Of a stretch of DNA of 64,000 bases, positions 1 through 11,579 are shown piece after piece; position 1 is the first letter of the stretch; each line of letters opens with the position of its first letter. A model generated the notes under the pieces. The model saw only the letters and a list, made by a program, of their open reading frames with translations. It searched no databases and was not told the DNA's origin. Source of the stretch: Sphagnum compactum (taxonomy: Eukaryota; Bryophyta; Sphagnopsida; Sphagnales). The stretch covers positions 13,020,001-13,084,000 of the forward strand of contig OZ234501.1 in NCBI GenBank assembly GCA_965153455.1. The letters are read 5' to 3'. Made by a program: the position numbers and the translations under genes.

Positions 1-2
1 CT

Positions 3-581
3 GTCGCTGCCTTGAAAAATCCAACAGGTAAGATCACCTACGATGAATCTGTTCATGAGCGGCATCCTCCGGGAGATCCGAGTAAGAAGGCTTTTACGTA
101 TCTTGTCTTGACTGGGGGACGATTTGTTTATGCTTCCGCACTTCGGCTTTTGGCGCTCAAGCTGATCTTATCCATGTCGGCTAGTCGTGACGTTCTTGCG
201 CTTGCTTCTTTGGAAGTTGATGTGAGCAATATCGAGCCCGGGATGACAGTTACTGTGAAGTGGCGAGGTAAGCCTGTGTTCATTCGTCACCGTACTGAGC
301 ACGATATCAAGCTTGCTAACAGCGTGAACCTGCATGAGCTTCGTGACCCCGAGGAAGACTCCGCCAGAGTTATCAACCCTGAATGGCTGGTTGTGGTTGG
401 GGTTTGCACTCATTTAGGGTGTGTGCCTTTGCCAAACGCTGGTGACTTTGGAGGCTGGTTTTGCCCTTGCCATGGCTCCCATTATGATATCTCAGGCCGT
501 GCCCGGAAAGGCCCAGCCCCATTCAATCTTGAGGTGCCTACATACAAATTCATGGACGACACTAGGCTTTTGATCGGTTAA
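3..581 (+). CDS. UCR1: Mitochondrial Rieske iron-sulfur protein (complex III), 5' partial
   Basis: This encodes the C-terminal ~190 residues of the Rieske 2Fe-2S subunit of the cytochrome bc1 complex, which passes electrons from ubiquinol to cytochrome c1 at the inner mitochondrial membrane. Both cluster-binding boxes are intact: CTHLGC (about 405-422) and CPCHGSH (462-482), separated by the usual NAGDFGGWF stretch. Upstream are the single membrane helix region (about 90-180, [11 protein letters not shown] then RLLALKLIL) and the hinge [16 protein letters not shown]. The frame is open to the left edge with no convincing start, so the targeting peptide and N-terminus lie outside the window or across an intron. 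The protein ends LLIG followed by TAA, as plant homologues do. The NPTGK and [14 protein letters not shown] sequence fits the mitochondrial form, not plastid PetC. A possible polyadenylation signal (AATAAA) occurs near 784. Confidence 0.95.
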   Translation, partial: VAALKNPTGKITYDESVHERHPPGDPSKKAFTYLVLTGGRFVYASALRLLALKLILSMSASRDVLALASLEVDVSNIEPGMTVTVKWRGKPVFIRHRTEHDIKLANSVNLHELRDPEEDSARVINPEWLVVVGVCTHLGCVPLPNAGDFGGWFCPCHGSHYDISGRARKGPAPFNLEVPTYKFMDDTRLLIG

Positions 582-3500
582 GGCTACAGAACAATGATGC
601 AGAGGTTCTGATGAGACTGTGATGAAGATTAGCAGATTGTGTTGGTAAAGATTAGATACACCACTAGGTGCTAAGGAACTTTGTTCTGAAAGGTGCCATA
701 GTTGCTCTCAAGGTGTGGTCTGAATCTGAGCTAGATAGTCATTTACTGCTATCTCTGCAGCAGGAACAAACGCTGCAAAAGCAATAAAGAGGAATTATCC
801 GGTTGAGCTTTTCTCTCACTTATTTATCCTTGTTTGTTCATGTGTGTAATGGTAGAATCTACCATTAGGTTGTCAGCTATTGCAATGAAGCTTTTTTCTG
901 TTGGCAAGAGGTTTCATCTGTACAATTGTGAAGTTTTCAGTGTAGTGTTAGGGCTTATGAGCACCTGCAAGGAATTGTTTCCATGGTTGAGTCTCATTTG
1001 GAGGTGCTAGATTGGAGACAATAGTTGTAAACTGAGATATGATTAAGGTTGCTGGCTGAAGGAGGAACTAGAGCTTCTGGGTACTGGAGGCAAAGATTTG
1101 TTCAACCAAATTGCCCTAGTTATGACCATTGGTAGAACATGGCTACCACTATCATAGTGGCTTTGGCTCATAGGGTTAGATGAATCAACCTGTTTGACTC
1201 ATGTTCCATTCTCCTTTCTGATAGCAGCTTATTGCAGCTCCTAAAAATTTGATGTTTCTTCAAGACTTTTGCTTACCAGTGGTAACTCTGCTTCAATACA
1301 ACCACTTTGAAATACCCACTGGAAGTGACTGTTTTTGTCAGATTATACAAGTTGGAATGACTTCCACAATTGTGGATCCTAGCGGACATTAGCAAGTTGT
1401 TAGCAGTTGGTCCCTGAGACATGTTACAATGCAGATGGTTCATTGATATGAATTCATAGCCTTGGGGTTCTATGGCACTCACTTGCATCTATTGATCCTC
1501 ACTTTCTTTGTGTGGATGGGCTGTCTGCATTGTAAAATCAGCTCTGTGACCCTTGGTGTGCACCATGGGAATGATGACCTCAGGCACAATTTGTTGGCTT
1601 GCAATTCTCATGAACTGTGGGTGTAGTAAATTTTCCCCCTTTTGAGGCATCTGCAATGTGGTGTCTATGTATTTGAATTTCTTTAGTAGCCAGGAAACAG
1701 CTCTGGGTTTTGGGGAGAGCCTTAATGAGGTGAAGCAACCCGGTTCATTTCAGGGATTCTATCTATTTAGCCTCTTTCTTGTCCAAAAGTTCAAAGCAAA
1801 AGAAGGAAGGATGTTCTGTTTATGTTCTATAACTATGCAACTGAATCCAGGGCTTCACGTGTAATTATGCATAATGGATGCTGAATGGAGATAGGGTTTG
1901 TTTTGAGCTCAAAAGTTTACTGAGCACCTGCCTGCTAGAAGCTGAATATATGAAATTATTTTGGAACCAAGATTGGAGGTATTGGGGTTATTCACAACAG
2001 TAGTTTGTACACAAATCCCAGTTTCTTTGGCTGCTCTATGGTTTTGCCCAAAGGAAGGCTGACATGGTTTGATCTTGGCCAACTTGTATTCCTGTGCAAA
2101 ATCATGTCAGGATTACATCTCCAATTTCTTAAGTCTTTTGCATTGAGGGATTATTGGGAGGGGCAGTGCTAGTTGCACTCAGGCAGAAGCAGAATGCTGT
2201 GCATGCTTTCTGAATTTTTGGGCATTATTTGCAGGATTTGTGCATGTGCCTCTGGTTTGCTGTAGTTGTTGCATCCAACCTCAAGTTAGTTCTTTGAGCT
2301 CTTAGAGATTTTTACAATAATTGCAGCACACTAATAGTAGTTGTGTCCTGTAATAGCCATTGGGTATGAGAAGTGTCTCAGACTTGTAAATGGAGAGCAC
2401 CCCCATGGTGCTTTGAATTCAAGGGCCCTTTGAAGTCCATAGCAAAAAGATGTCTGTTGTGAGGGGTGCACATAGTAGCATCACTAGATGGGCAAATCTT
2501 CCTTTACTTTCAATAGGCTTTGTTGTGCACAACAGGCTTCTGCAACAAAATGAAAGTCCTTTTTGATAAAGTTCCAAGAAAGGCTGTCTCAGCCATGTGG
2601 TAAAGAACCTTCACCTTATGTAAAATGCAGACACAACATATTTGGGTCTGGTTCAAAGCAACAAAGGACCCCTCAAATGCTTAAATGGAAAACCTTTCCC
2701 TGGTCTTTACACCTTGACCGATCAGCCCTTGGTCCTTTCAATCACAGTAAATCCAGAACAAAGACTCTTTCCATTCACTCAGGTTCCAAAATGTTTGATT
2801 GACCTTCTGTTTCTCATAATACTTCAACAGCATATAAAGGGTTCTCTACAAGGCTTTTTCTGAGTGCATGAAAGGCAATCAATTGACAATCAATAGAAAT
2901 TCTCAAGTGATACCTTTTCAGGTTTCTCAGAAATAAATCAAAACATGTGTAAAATTTCACCCAATCAAATGTACCTTTCTTATCAAGATATTAATTCTCA
3001 GGAACAGACTCCTTTGAATATAATGTTACCAACCAATGTGGTAGCACAAATGATGAAGCAAACTGTCTAGCCACAATAGCAGAGCATCCATGTTGTGATT
3101 AGTTCTCACTCGGAGAAATGAGATGCGAAGCGGTACATCCCTCTAAACAACTTCATATGTAGGGTGAAGAGCTAATTCTTAGCAGGATACTTTCTCACTG
3201 AAATAGATGGGCTGTTAGAACAGACCCTGACAGTGAATAAAGAAATCATATCCAACAGTAGAGACAACACATGTTGACTGAATGCAATGTCACATTTCTA
3301 TTGAGTTATGAATAGCATCTCTAGTCTGTTCAGCATTGTTTTATGCACCCACCTGCCCCCCCTCCCCACCTCCCCCCAAGCAAAATAACAAAACACAGGT
3401 GCATGTGCTCTCCATCTTGTTCAGTGGCGGGTGCAGAAGATTCTTAGAACCTTCAGAAAGCAACAAAATACACACCAATTGAAAGTATTAACCCCTGATT

Positions 3501-4082
3501 TCCTCCTCACAAACATTCATTGACAGTATCTTTGAGCTGAAGTTTCAAAGAGTAGAAAGACAGATTGGATGTCTGAAAGCACATCTGTTCAGATCTTGAA
3601 CAAGATTTACTGTGTTCCAGATTAATTATATGCAAAGAGCGTAGACAATGTGTTGCCATGACTAGATCAGCTCCCAAAAGTGTGTGTAGATGTAAGTATA
3701 CATATAATCCTTACATAAGATTAGCAGAAAAACCTCCACAACAACAATTTGAAGATCACATGACAATGAATGCAGTCATAAAACCTAATGAGTGTTTGCT
3801 CACAAAGCATCAGTCCATCATCACCTTCTTCATCACAGAAGAGCAACAACGAGAGCATCCATGATGACTATTGACCCACTAACATCATCAGATCCCAACA
3901 GTGGGTGTAAAAGATTTAGCAACAAATAAATCCTTTACATTAACTGATCTGATCCTTATGTAAGATCTCTACATAAAGGACCTGATTCCTGTACAGTTAT
4001 GGTTGTTGCCAGGAAGGCAACAACTCTGGTCTAACAGCGCTCAAGAGAACAATCCATCAGCACACTCCATTGTGAGTTTTAT

Positions 4083-4189
4083 GGAAAATGCAAAAGCAGG
4101 TTTACAAATCAGGAGATGGCACCTCTTGAGCTTATAGGAAATGCAAGTGCAGGTTTAGAAATCAGGAGGAGAGAGAGACGCACCAGATA
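4083..4189. repeat. 53-bp imperfect tandem duplication
   Basis: The sequence GGAAAATGCAAAAGCAGGTT plus TACAAATCAGGAG at 4083 recurs at 4137 as GGAAATGCAAGTGCAGGTTT plus AGAAATCAGGAG. The offset is about 53 bp. Confidence 0.7.
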
Positions 4190-4443
4190 TCACCTGGTAT
4201 GGCAGCATCACTCATCACTTGTCAAAACCTTATATGCAACCTACAAACAGTGGCAACAGGACAAGAAGCAGAAAACTCAGACCAGGAGAGCTCTGGCAAG
4301 TGTTTCTGTCCATCTATATGTTTCAATCAGCAGTGATCTGCATGATTTGCAAGAACAAAAGAAACTTTGCAAACCCTACAATGATGATAGATTTTTTCTT
4401 CATGTATTGTCATCATGTTTGATTGCTGGAACACTGCAAGTGC

Positions 4444-4614
4444 AATCCTCAAGTTTTCTGCGTTGATCAAACTCTTCTGCAATCCATGTGTTGATTGAGC
4501 TCTTCTGCAACCTACATGTTGTTGGGAGCTCTTCTGCAATCTATGAGATCAGGGCAGCTCTTCTGCAATCAACGTATTGATGGTGCTCTTCTGCAATCCA
4601 TGTGTTGCTGCAAG
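4444..4614. repeat. 28/29-bp minisatellite, five clear copies
   Basis: The core CTCTTCTGCAA starts at 4472, 4500, 4529, 4558 and 4586, giving spacings of 28, 29, 29 and 28 bp. Each core is followed by a variant of TCCATGTGTTGATTG. A sixth, decayed unit can be seen from about 4444. The array lies just beyond the 3' end of the last exon proposed for the minus-strand gene at 4665-5143. Confidence 0.85.
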
Positions 4615-4664
4615 CAAGCAAGAGCCGCAAAAGAAGAGTGGGATGATAGCCAGGAATTGCTTAC

Positions 4665-5143
4665 CCATGCAATGAAGCTGAAGATGACAAGAGCCAAAAT
4701 ATAGCGTTGAATGGTGCAGCAATCACAACGAATCCTTTTGTCTTTGTACTTCCCTTTCTTTCCCTCAGCTGCCACTGCCGTCCATACTCCTCCATTGCCT
4801 GCACCTCTTGCATCTCCCGCAAAATCAGTATTGATAATCTGGTGGTGACGTTTTTCTATTTGCAACACAAGACACAGCAATTTTGCATGAAGAAGCAAAA
4901 CAGAAGTATGAAAAAGCTCCAGGAACACCCGATTGATAGTACACATAGAAAGATGGCAAAGCAATCAGTGCAAGATTGCAAGCAAAACCATCCATGTGTC
5001 ATGTGAGGAAAACATGGGGGCTTACGGTTCGAAGGTACGGGAATCATGAAAGGTGAGCGATCCTCGCCGATTGGCATCACTCCTGATTCCATCTTGAGGA
5101 GAATGTCACCGTCCGTGCTTCCTTGCAGTTGTGCCATTTGCAT
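4665..5143 (-). CDS. Possible 5' part of an unrecognised gene encoding a putative membrane-anchored protein
   Basis: Two minus-strand exons join in frame. Exon 1 (5143 to 5026) starts at an ATG preceded by a GA-rich leader and reads MQMAQLQGSTDGDILLKMES, then GVMPIGEDRSPFMIPVPSN. It ends at a good donor (C|GTAAGC, phase 1). Exon 2 (4855 to 4665) follows an AAATAG acceptor; it carries a basic stretch (GKKGKYKDKRIRCDCC) and then a hydrophobic segment (YILALVIFSFIAW), ending at a strong donor (TGG|GTAAGC). A basic stretch before one hydrophobic helix resembles a type II membrane anchor. No family was recognised and no downstream exon was found in the next 4 kb, so this is either a long-intron gene or a truncated gene end. 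The frame agreement across both junctions is the main support. Confidence 0.35.
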
Positions 5144-5924
5144 CTTCCCCTTTTTTTCTCCTCCTCGTCCTCGCCCTCGTCTCTCCTCCTCTCTCGCTAC
5201 ATCCCACTCCTCATCTCCTCCATGTCCTCAATCTCAAATGAATCTTCATAATCTGCATCCACCCGAAAACGCTCGCTACGCTTGTTTCTTCCCGGATCGA
5301 GCTATAAGCTTCCACCGCAAACTCGCTACGCTTCTTTCCGGATCGATCGAACTAGCCTCCACCGAAAACTCGCAGCGCTTCTTTTTCTTCTTCCCAGATT
5401 CGAACTTTCACCGGACTTTTCACTCGCTACTTCTCATGAGGATCAAACTTTCACCACAAACTTGCTATTTCCTCAGATCAAACTCCCATCTTGTCCACCA
5501 CCCAAAACACTCTCTCGTGCACAAACAAACAATGATCTTCGACTTCACCCCCGTGCTTACTACGAACAACCACTGCACAAAAGCTATCTTCCCAAAATCT
5601 TTCGGTCCTACTGAAGCTTTTGAAGAAGCTGGTGTCTTTTGAACGCTGGTGTCTTTCTTACAGCCAGCGAGCTCACGGATCTTCTTCGAATTAGGTCAAA
5701 TCATCTTCGAGGAAAAACACACAAAAAGGATTTTACATAGTAGTCTGACCACCAACCAACCATCTCGCACCTTCATCAAAACCACCAACCATAGTTTGTT
5801 ACCCTCGACTTCTCTCTTCCTCCAAGTTGTTGCGTCGGAATCAAACAAAGCTCGAAAACCGTAACAACACTCTTGGAGAAATCTTCCAAGCCCAGAAAGA
5901 AAAGAGAAGAAAAGAATCCACACG
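5144..5924. promoter_or_regulatory. CT-rich (minus strand GA-rich) leader/promoter-like interval
   Basis: Read on the minus strand this is GA-rich leader-like DNA upstream of the proposed start at 5143. It includes the degenerate ~48-bp repeat listed separately. The long plus-strand frame at 5046-5642 is biased by the CT-rich composition and by the repeat, and matches no family I know. Confidence 0.3.
5259..5494. repeat. Degenerate ~48-bp tandem repeat, five units
   Basis: Units begin with a CACC or CCACC motif at about 5259, 5312, 5359, 5409 and 5452 (spacings 53, 47, 50 and 43). The shared plan is CCACCGAAAACTCGCTACGC, then a TTCTTTC run, then GGATCGAACT. The copies decay towards the right. 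Confidence 0.6.
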
Positions 5925-5952
5925 TCCACACACACACACACACACACACACA
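5925..5952. repeat. (CA)n microsatellite
   Basis: An almost uninterrupted CA dinucleotide tract. Confidence 0.95.
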
Positions 5953-6126
5953 CTTACACTTTGCAATAGCAAGTTGATTTTTGGTAAAGTAGCAAGTTGA
6001 TTCTGCAAGCCTAATTTTACTAAAATCTCAAAAGCTATGATGAATAAACATGATGATTATGTGTTTGCTAAGAAGGTTTTGGGACAAGGCTCCAAGGAGC
6101 AGGGTTCAATGAAATTGAGCATTTTT

Positions 6127-6958
6127 ATTGGTCAAGAGCTTTGAATTGGCCTTAAGTCTTTTAGACAAGGGTACAGATCAAGACAAATCAAATTGTGACT
6201 TAGCTTACATAGCATCATTTTGGAGGGAACCAATTGATCCAGACAAAAGAAAAAAAAGTTTAAAGCAGAGCTCATGGTTTGGAGAACCAAAGTATAATAT
6301 AGGGTTCAAGGTTGTTTTTCTTTCTTTGTTTTCCTTAGCTCGTGTTGCTCAAATTCTGTGAGAATGGAAGACACATTATGGATTGAGAATGTTGCTGCAA
6401 TTCCCCATTTTTGATCAATTTTAAAGTTCACATAGTTGATTTCACGGATCTCCTCCACAAGGTGGGTGTAAGAAGGAATGTATTTTCGACTTTTCCAAGT
6501 GCACAAAATGAAATGAATCAAAAAGTGGGATAGAAAGTGAAAAGTTGAAACGTTAATTTTCACAAGTGAAATGGAATTTGAATTTACGAATGATGTCTAA
6601 ATTGGTTCTCATTATAAAGTAGAGTACCAAGAAAAAAATAATTATAATATCTTTTTGCTTATGCTCATCCAATGTGTGTGTAGTACAAGTTTAAAAAAAG
6701 AAAAAAAATCAGAGAATTAAAAAAACTGTAAAATAAATAAATGAATAAAATATCAAAGGTTAACCTAAATTTTTCACATGCCAATCACACATTTTTGATA
6801 TTGAACTCTTGAATTGAACCTCAAGTCTTTAGACACACTCATTGTACCTTAAAAAAAAAGTGTTTTTTGAATGTGAAAAAGAGTCCAATTCAAGGTTCAA
6901 TTTGCTTCAAATTGGTCCACGGGCTTTTGGTCCCTGGACCCTTGTCTAAAGTGACCCT
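6127..6958. mobile_element. Decayed TIR DNA element of a dispersed family
   Basis: The left part (CTTAAGTCTTTTAGACAAGGG, ending at about 6171) and the right part (6936-6958, GGACCCTTGTCTAAAGTGACCC) are inverted copies of one terminal motif. The inner ends also match: CAATTTGCTTCAAATTGG near 6900 pairs with the left end in reverse. About 190 bp from 6127 aligns by eye with the reverse complement of about 32,560-32,757, sharing ATTGGTCAA, GCTTT, TTTTGGAGGGAA and TTTGGAGAACCAA blocks. No transposase is visible. The outer limits and target duplication are uncertain, and the left boundary may lie slightly inside 6127. Confidence 0.55.
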
Positions 6959-7425
6959 AATTAATACTGAAAATCCAAAAGCCTGATGCCTACAAACAAG
7001 TTGTGAGAAAAATTATCTTTTAAAAAAAAGTGCCTCATATTTATATTTATGTATGTATGTATTTTCCTTTGAAGTTTGATTCCTCTAATCTCTTCTTCTA
7101 TCATTCAGTTCTTGGATCTTTCATCTTCATTTTGAACAAGCTGCGAAGTAAGTAGATTATTATTAGTTATGGGTTCAAACTTCAAACGTTGATTAATTAT
7201 GTCGTTCATGTCATCATCAACCATGTTTCCTCAATTATGTGATGAGTTTGAGGGTGAAGCATTGAACACCTTTAATTTCATTTTGTTGCTTAGGTCTCTT
7301 ATGATTATTTCATACATTATGATGAGGTACAACTCAAATGCTTCCATATCCGAGTGAGAAGTTGCGCTTCTAGACATTAGAGTGATAAAGGATAAAAGTA
7401 TATTGCAATAAACCAAACCCTACTC
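6959..7425. other. Short AT-rich interval
   Basis: Nothing codes here that I can support. It may include the 3' end of the minus-strand LINE, but I see no clear poly(A) tail (poly-T on this strand) or target duplication. Confidence 0.5.
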
Positions 7426-7863
7426 TCATAAGAGTTCCGTTTTTTTAACACAAATTGAGGAATCCATTGCAAACAGAACAACAAAGAGCCCGTCAAACTT
7501 CTCCAGCAGTCTACACTCATCTTCCGGGCACCTTTTAATCTGCAACAAGGTATGTTGCCATTCAAGGCTACCATAGTCAATAAGTCCTTCACAAATTGCT
7601 CTCACTAACCGAACTCTATGCCACCTACTGTTGTTGAAGACTAGGTCGTTTCGCTTGATCCGGATGCACCATAGCATAATCCCCCTTAGTAAGGACCTTA
7701 AAGTAGGTGAACTTCCTCAAGTTTCTGGGTAGCCAGCCTCCTGTTGAACAGGCATTGCTCCAAGCTGAGTGCTTTCCAAACACCATTGATGTGTGGCAAC
7801 GTTCTGAGTCTGTTGCAGGATAGTTAATTCAAACTCCCTGGCGGTCCTAGCTTCTGGACAACT

Positions 7864-8930
7864 CTAGAATTGATGAGTGGTTGTTTGCAGAGTTGTGGTA
7901 TCACAGGATGGGCAACCCACTTGAAAACTCTGGTCTATTTTCATTCTCCAGGAATTGACCACCAATGCCCGGTGCCATAGTGACCAATGGAAGCTAGATT
8001 CTTTCCTGGCTTTGCATTTTATCCAAATGTGCTTCCATCTCAACTTGAAGTTTGGTGGGAGGTTTTGACTCCATAACAAGTATGAAGAAGTAGGGAGTGG
8101 GCATCCTTGCCTGACCCCCCTTTTGATCCTGAATGATCTGGTGATGCTTCCATTGAGACAAACTGCTGCTTCTGCATTTTTGAACAGCAATCTCACCAGA
8201 TCAATAAACTCCAAAGCCATACCTAATTTCTCCAAGGCCAGGAACATAAAGTCCCAGCCCACTTTGTCATATGCCTTAGCAAAACTTTGCTTTAGAAAGA
8301 CAACGGTTTGGTTGGAGCACTTAGCCCAGTCCAAGGTCTCTTGCACCAACAACAGCACATTGTCAAGGATGTAACAGAGAGGCATGAATGCAGTTTGGTC
8401 TGCGTCTACCACCTCCATGGGCATGATCTGGAGTCTCAGCTGCAGAACTTTAGCAGATATCTTATATGCAACATTCAGAAGCATAATTGGTCTCCAATTG
8501 CCTAATCTTTCCTTCTCACCTCCCTTGAACAACAATGCAACCAACCCTTTGTTGACCCCCTTAGGCAAGTGACCTTTCTCTGTTGCTGACTTAATCATAT
8601 GGCAGAATTCCTCCCCTATTAAATCCGAGAAATAGGTGTAGAATTCTTCAACAATGCCATCAGGACCTGGAGAATTCCCTCTAGCCATGGCCTTTGCAGC
8701 AACTTGGAGCTCCTCTGTGGTAATTGACACAGCTGATTTGGAATTCTCCTGGGTAAACTTTTTTGGCAGTGTGTTAAGAACATTAGATCTTAGTTCTATA
8801 TTCCTCAGAAGCTCCTCTTGGGCCTTGTACAGCCTGCTGTAAAAGCTGCAGCAAACAGTCTCTAATTCCTCCTCCTTTGTTACAATGGCCCACTCTTCAT
8901 TTTGTAAAGCTAGAATTCCAGTTTTTCTAG
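7864..8930 (-). pseudogene. LINE reverse transcriptase remnant with internal deletion
   Basis: The frame begins about 8930 (EEWAIVTKEEE...SRLYKAQEE) and runs through NSPGPDGIVEEFY, NWRPIMLLNVAYKI, AYDKVGWDF and KRGVRQGCPL, which are typical blocks of plant LINE reverse transcriptase. The block normally reading FLDFEKAYD is altered to FLKQSFAKAYD. Straight after GCPL the sequence jumps to LWHRALVVNSWRMKID and CPSC, which belong to the zf-RVT region. The segment holding the catalytic YADD/FADD box and the thumb is therefore missing. A further zf-RVT-like stretch (IKRNDLVFNN, 7677-7426) follows in another frame. Confidence 0.85.
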
Positions 8931-9258
8931 GATTCCTGTTGGTTAGTGCTCCCCTTCTCCTTCCAGTGGATTCTTGACGGAATTCTCTATCTCACGATCC
9001 TTACCTCTTCCAACTCTCGCACTCTTCTCCTCAAGTAACATACTAATTGTTGAAGCTCCCCATCTGTCACAGAATTCTACAGGTCAATTTGCACACATTC
9101 CAGTTTATGTCGCAGCTCTAGTTCCTCTTTTCCAAAACTCTGCTGCCTTGTGTTTGCAGAATCCTCTGTAAAACCTAATAACCTTTCTCATTTTTGTGAA
9201 AAAAGCAGTCCCTTGTGGCTGATAGTGCCAAATTTCATGTGTCTGGTCCTTAGCAGCC

Positions 9259-9986
9259 TCAAAGTGTCTTGAGTTCATCTTGAGTTGAAAAGGAACATCT
9301 TGGAGAAGCAACAGCCAATTCCAGTGTGCAGGAGAGTGGGTGGTGATCAGACCTAACTCCATCTCCCCTTACCACATAATAAGATACCCTCCCTGTCTGT
9401 CCTTTCTGCATGCAATTGGATACAGATGCTCTATCCAATCTAGCCATTATCTGTTCCATCCCATTCCTCTGGCTGTCCCAAGAATATATGAGACTCTTCT
9501 CAGATCTTACAGGTTCACTTATGTCTACGACCAACTTCAAAGCTCTCCAAGACAGTCCTTCTCTTTCTGAAATAATCTTCCCACAAACTGAAGACTTGTC
9601 CTCTTTCAGCTCAACCATGTTCCAGCCCCTGCAAAGAACCAAGCTGCATTCCCCTGAAAGTTTTCCTTCAATAGCTCCCACAAGTTGACCCTTTCAGCTG
9701 GACTATTTGGGGCATAAACATTTATAAAACCCAAATCTCCACAAGGCAACACTTTCAGCTTCAAAACCTGGATCCTGTTTCCTCCAAGGGTGTAATAATC
9801 AGAAACATGACATACCCATTTGGGATCCATTAAGCTGCAGGTACCCCCACAGCCTGCCTGCCCTTGTTGAGCTTCAGATGTGTATCCCTCATCTGCTTCA
9901 GAGATCTGGACTAGTGATTCAGACTTGAGCTCCTGGCCATAACAGTTTCCCCACTCTACTTTGGAGTGAAGATTTGAATCATCCAT
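9259..9986 (-). pseudogene. LINE endonuclease domain remnant
   Basis: Two frames carry the C-terminal half of an exonuclease/endonuclease/phosphatase domain. The piece from 9986 to 9606 has the INVYAPNSPAERVNLWELL block. The piece from 9681 to 9259 has YSWDSQRNGMEQIMARLDR and SDHHPLSC, where the final His is a catalytic residue of the family. The usual GDFN block reads RGWNMVE, so that Asp is lost, and the frame changes at this point. The piece from 9362 to 9105 continues into the linker before the reverse transcriptase. It cannot encode an active endonuclease as it stands. Confidence 0.8.
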
Positions 9987-11579
9987 ACCCCAGAGGTGAA
10001 AAAGTGTTCATAAGAGTGACTTTTGAATCATCCATGATTCAATATAATCAATCTAATCATATTCAGCCAACTGATCATTTGAGATAATTGCTTATTGAAA
10101 TAACGGATTACTATGCAAGAGTAATAATCAGAAGACAATCAACTTTTGAAGTTTGAAGCCCCTAATATTATTTGTTTTTCAGGCTCATTGTGAATAGAAG
10201 AGAAAATCCCCCAACTCAGCTATTTGCTTTTGATTCTATTCGGATTCCACAGTATATGGACATTTTGGTACTGCAAAATTTTATTTCAAAGCATCAAATT
10301 CATTTGGCTGACATTCTTTGAATTTCTAACAATCAACCAATACAGGCCTCAATCATCTTCCCTGCCACAGTGACGATGCTTTTGAGGATGCACAATCTGC
10401 ACAACAACAGACAGAATTCTGCTGCAAATTCAGGTCTGAAATTCACACCATTATATCCGATTGAGAAAAATGAGAATTGGATTTTAAGCTTGCAAAACTC
10501 TTGGCATCTGCCATGAGTAGGGTAATTAATTCCAGTGACCCTGATTGTATGAATCTTCATGCAGTTGCTGACAACATATACTTGTGAATGGACTATTACA
10601 TAAATCTTTGCAAACTGAGGTCATGTCTGCACAATACACAAGCCTAAAAAGAGGTGCAAATGCAGATGTTGAGCACCTTTGACATATCTGCTTGTACCCT
10701 AATGATCATTTCAGTGATCAAAGAAACACATTCATTTGTTGCTTGTGAATCTTGAACACATACAGCTTGTGGTTTCCTTTTCGAAAATCATTTCAAGACA
10801 GACATGACTACAGGAACAAGGCAATTCAGAAATGTTTTTGCAATAAACAATCTTATCATAATGCAGCATGATGGATTCAACTCTGTGTTTTAAACACTCC
10901 TCCCTTGATGGGGGTGAAAAATCACTTGTACAGAAACCTTGCAGCACTTCAAATCTCTTTGCATTTTTCCTCCTATTTCCAAATTGAAGATTTCTCCCTA
11001 GTTACTAGTCCCATTGCCCTCTCTGGGGCTGGCTTCTTCACAAAGTTTATGTCTCCTCCTTTCATCCTATATCTTGCAACACCTTTTCCTCAATGTTTTC
11101 TTCTTTCAAGTCTCCAAAGGCTGGTGAAAACTATCTCACACCTTGACTACTCTGCAAAACCTGCTGTCCATTCCTTTCACTGGTATTGAGCATTATTCAT
11201 ATTTGTGTTTGACTTTCCACCCATCAACCCACTCACCCATTGGTCATTTGGTGGTGACCTATCCTAGTTGGGACCCAAGAAACAAAGTGGCACAAATCTC
11301 ATATTTTAGGAGCTTTCGAAGAGCTTTTCAATCTGGAAATCACCTCTGGTTCCCATTGTGGCCAATAATGTAGAGAATCTCAAAATTCATTTGAGTTTTC
11401 CATTCAGGCTTTGTAGGTATTTGTAAGTTGACTCAATTGGTACGTTCAAGAACCAAGCTGCAATTCACAAGCAATATTGAAGAGACATTGAACTTTTTTG
11501 TGTTGTTCATGCCTTCACAAAACCAGATTCCAATTCTAGATAGAGATCAATTAAAACATCACCCATCTCTGCAGACCAC
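9987..11579. other. Intergenic interval and probable E2 3' flank
   Basis: No coding exon, RNA gene or repeat stands out. The part next to 11580 should hold the 3' UTR of the minus-strand E2 gene; I could not place its polyadenylation site. Confidence 0.5.

Larger units (their letters stand above)
582..4664. other. Gene-poor interval downstream of the Rieske gene
   Basis: The first few hundred bases are probably the Rieske 3' UTR. I find no convincing coding exon on either strand; short open frames such as those at 1273-1488 and 4116-4466 show no recognisable family pattern. If the minus-strand gene starting at 5143 is real, its remaining exons would have to lie here, but none was recognised. 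Two local tandem repeats at the right end are listed separately. Confidence 0.5.
7426..9986 (-). mobile_element. Decayed non-LTR retrotransposon (L1-type LINE)
   Basis: Read on the minus strand from 9986 down, the order is apurinic-endonuclease domain, reverse transcriptase, then a zf-RVT-like C-terminal region, which is the layout of plant L1-type LINE ORF2. The pieces lie in different frames. No ORF1 (gag-like) was recognised upstream, so the element is probably 5'-truncated. It lies in the interval between the possible gene at 5143 and the 3' end of the E2 gene and disrupts no recognisable exon. Confidence 0.85.

Noticed and set aside
3-581. Rieske sequence as a mitochondrial DNA insertion
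   Set aside because: The gene is nuclear-encoded in plants, so its presence does not indicate organellar DNA transfer.
5046-5642. 198-codon plus-strand frame
   Set aside because: Composition is CT-rich and repeat-driven, no family pattern is seen, and the opposite strand gives a better-spliced start with a leader.
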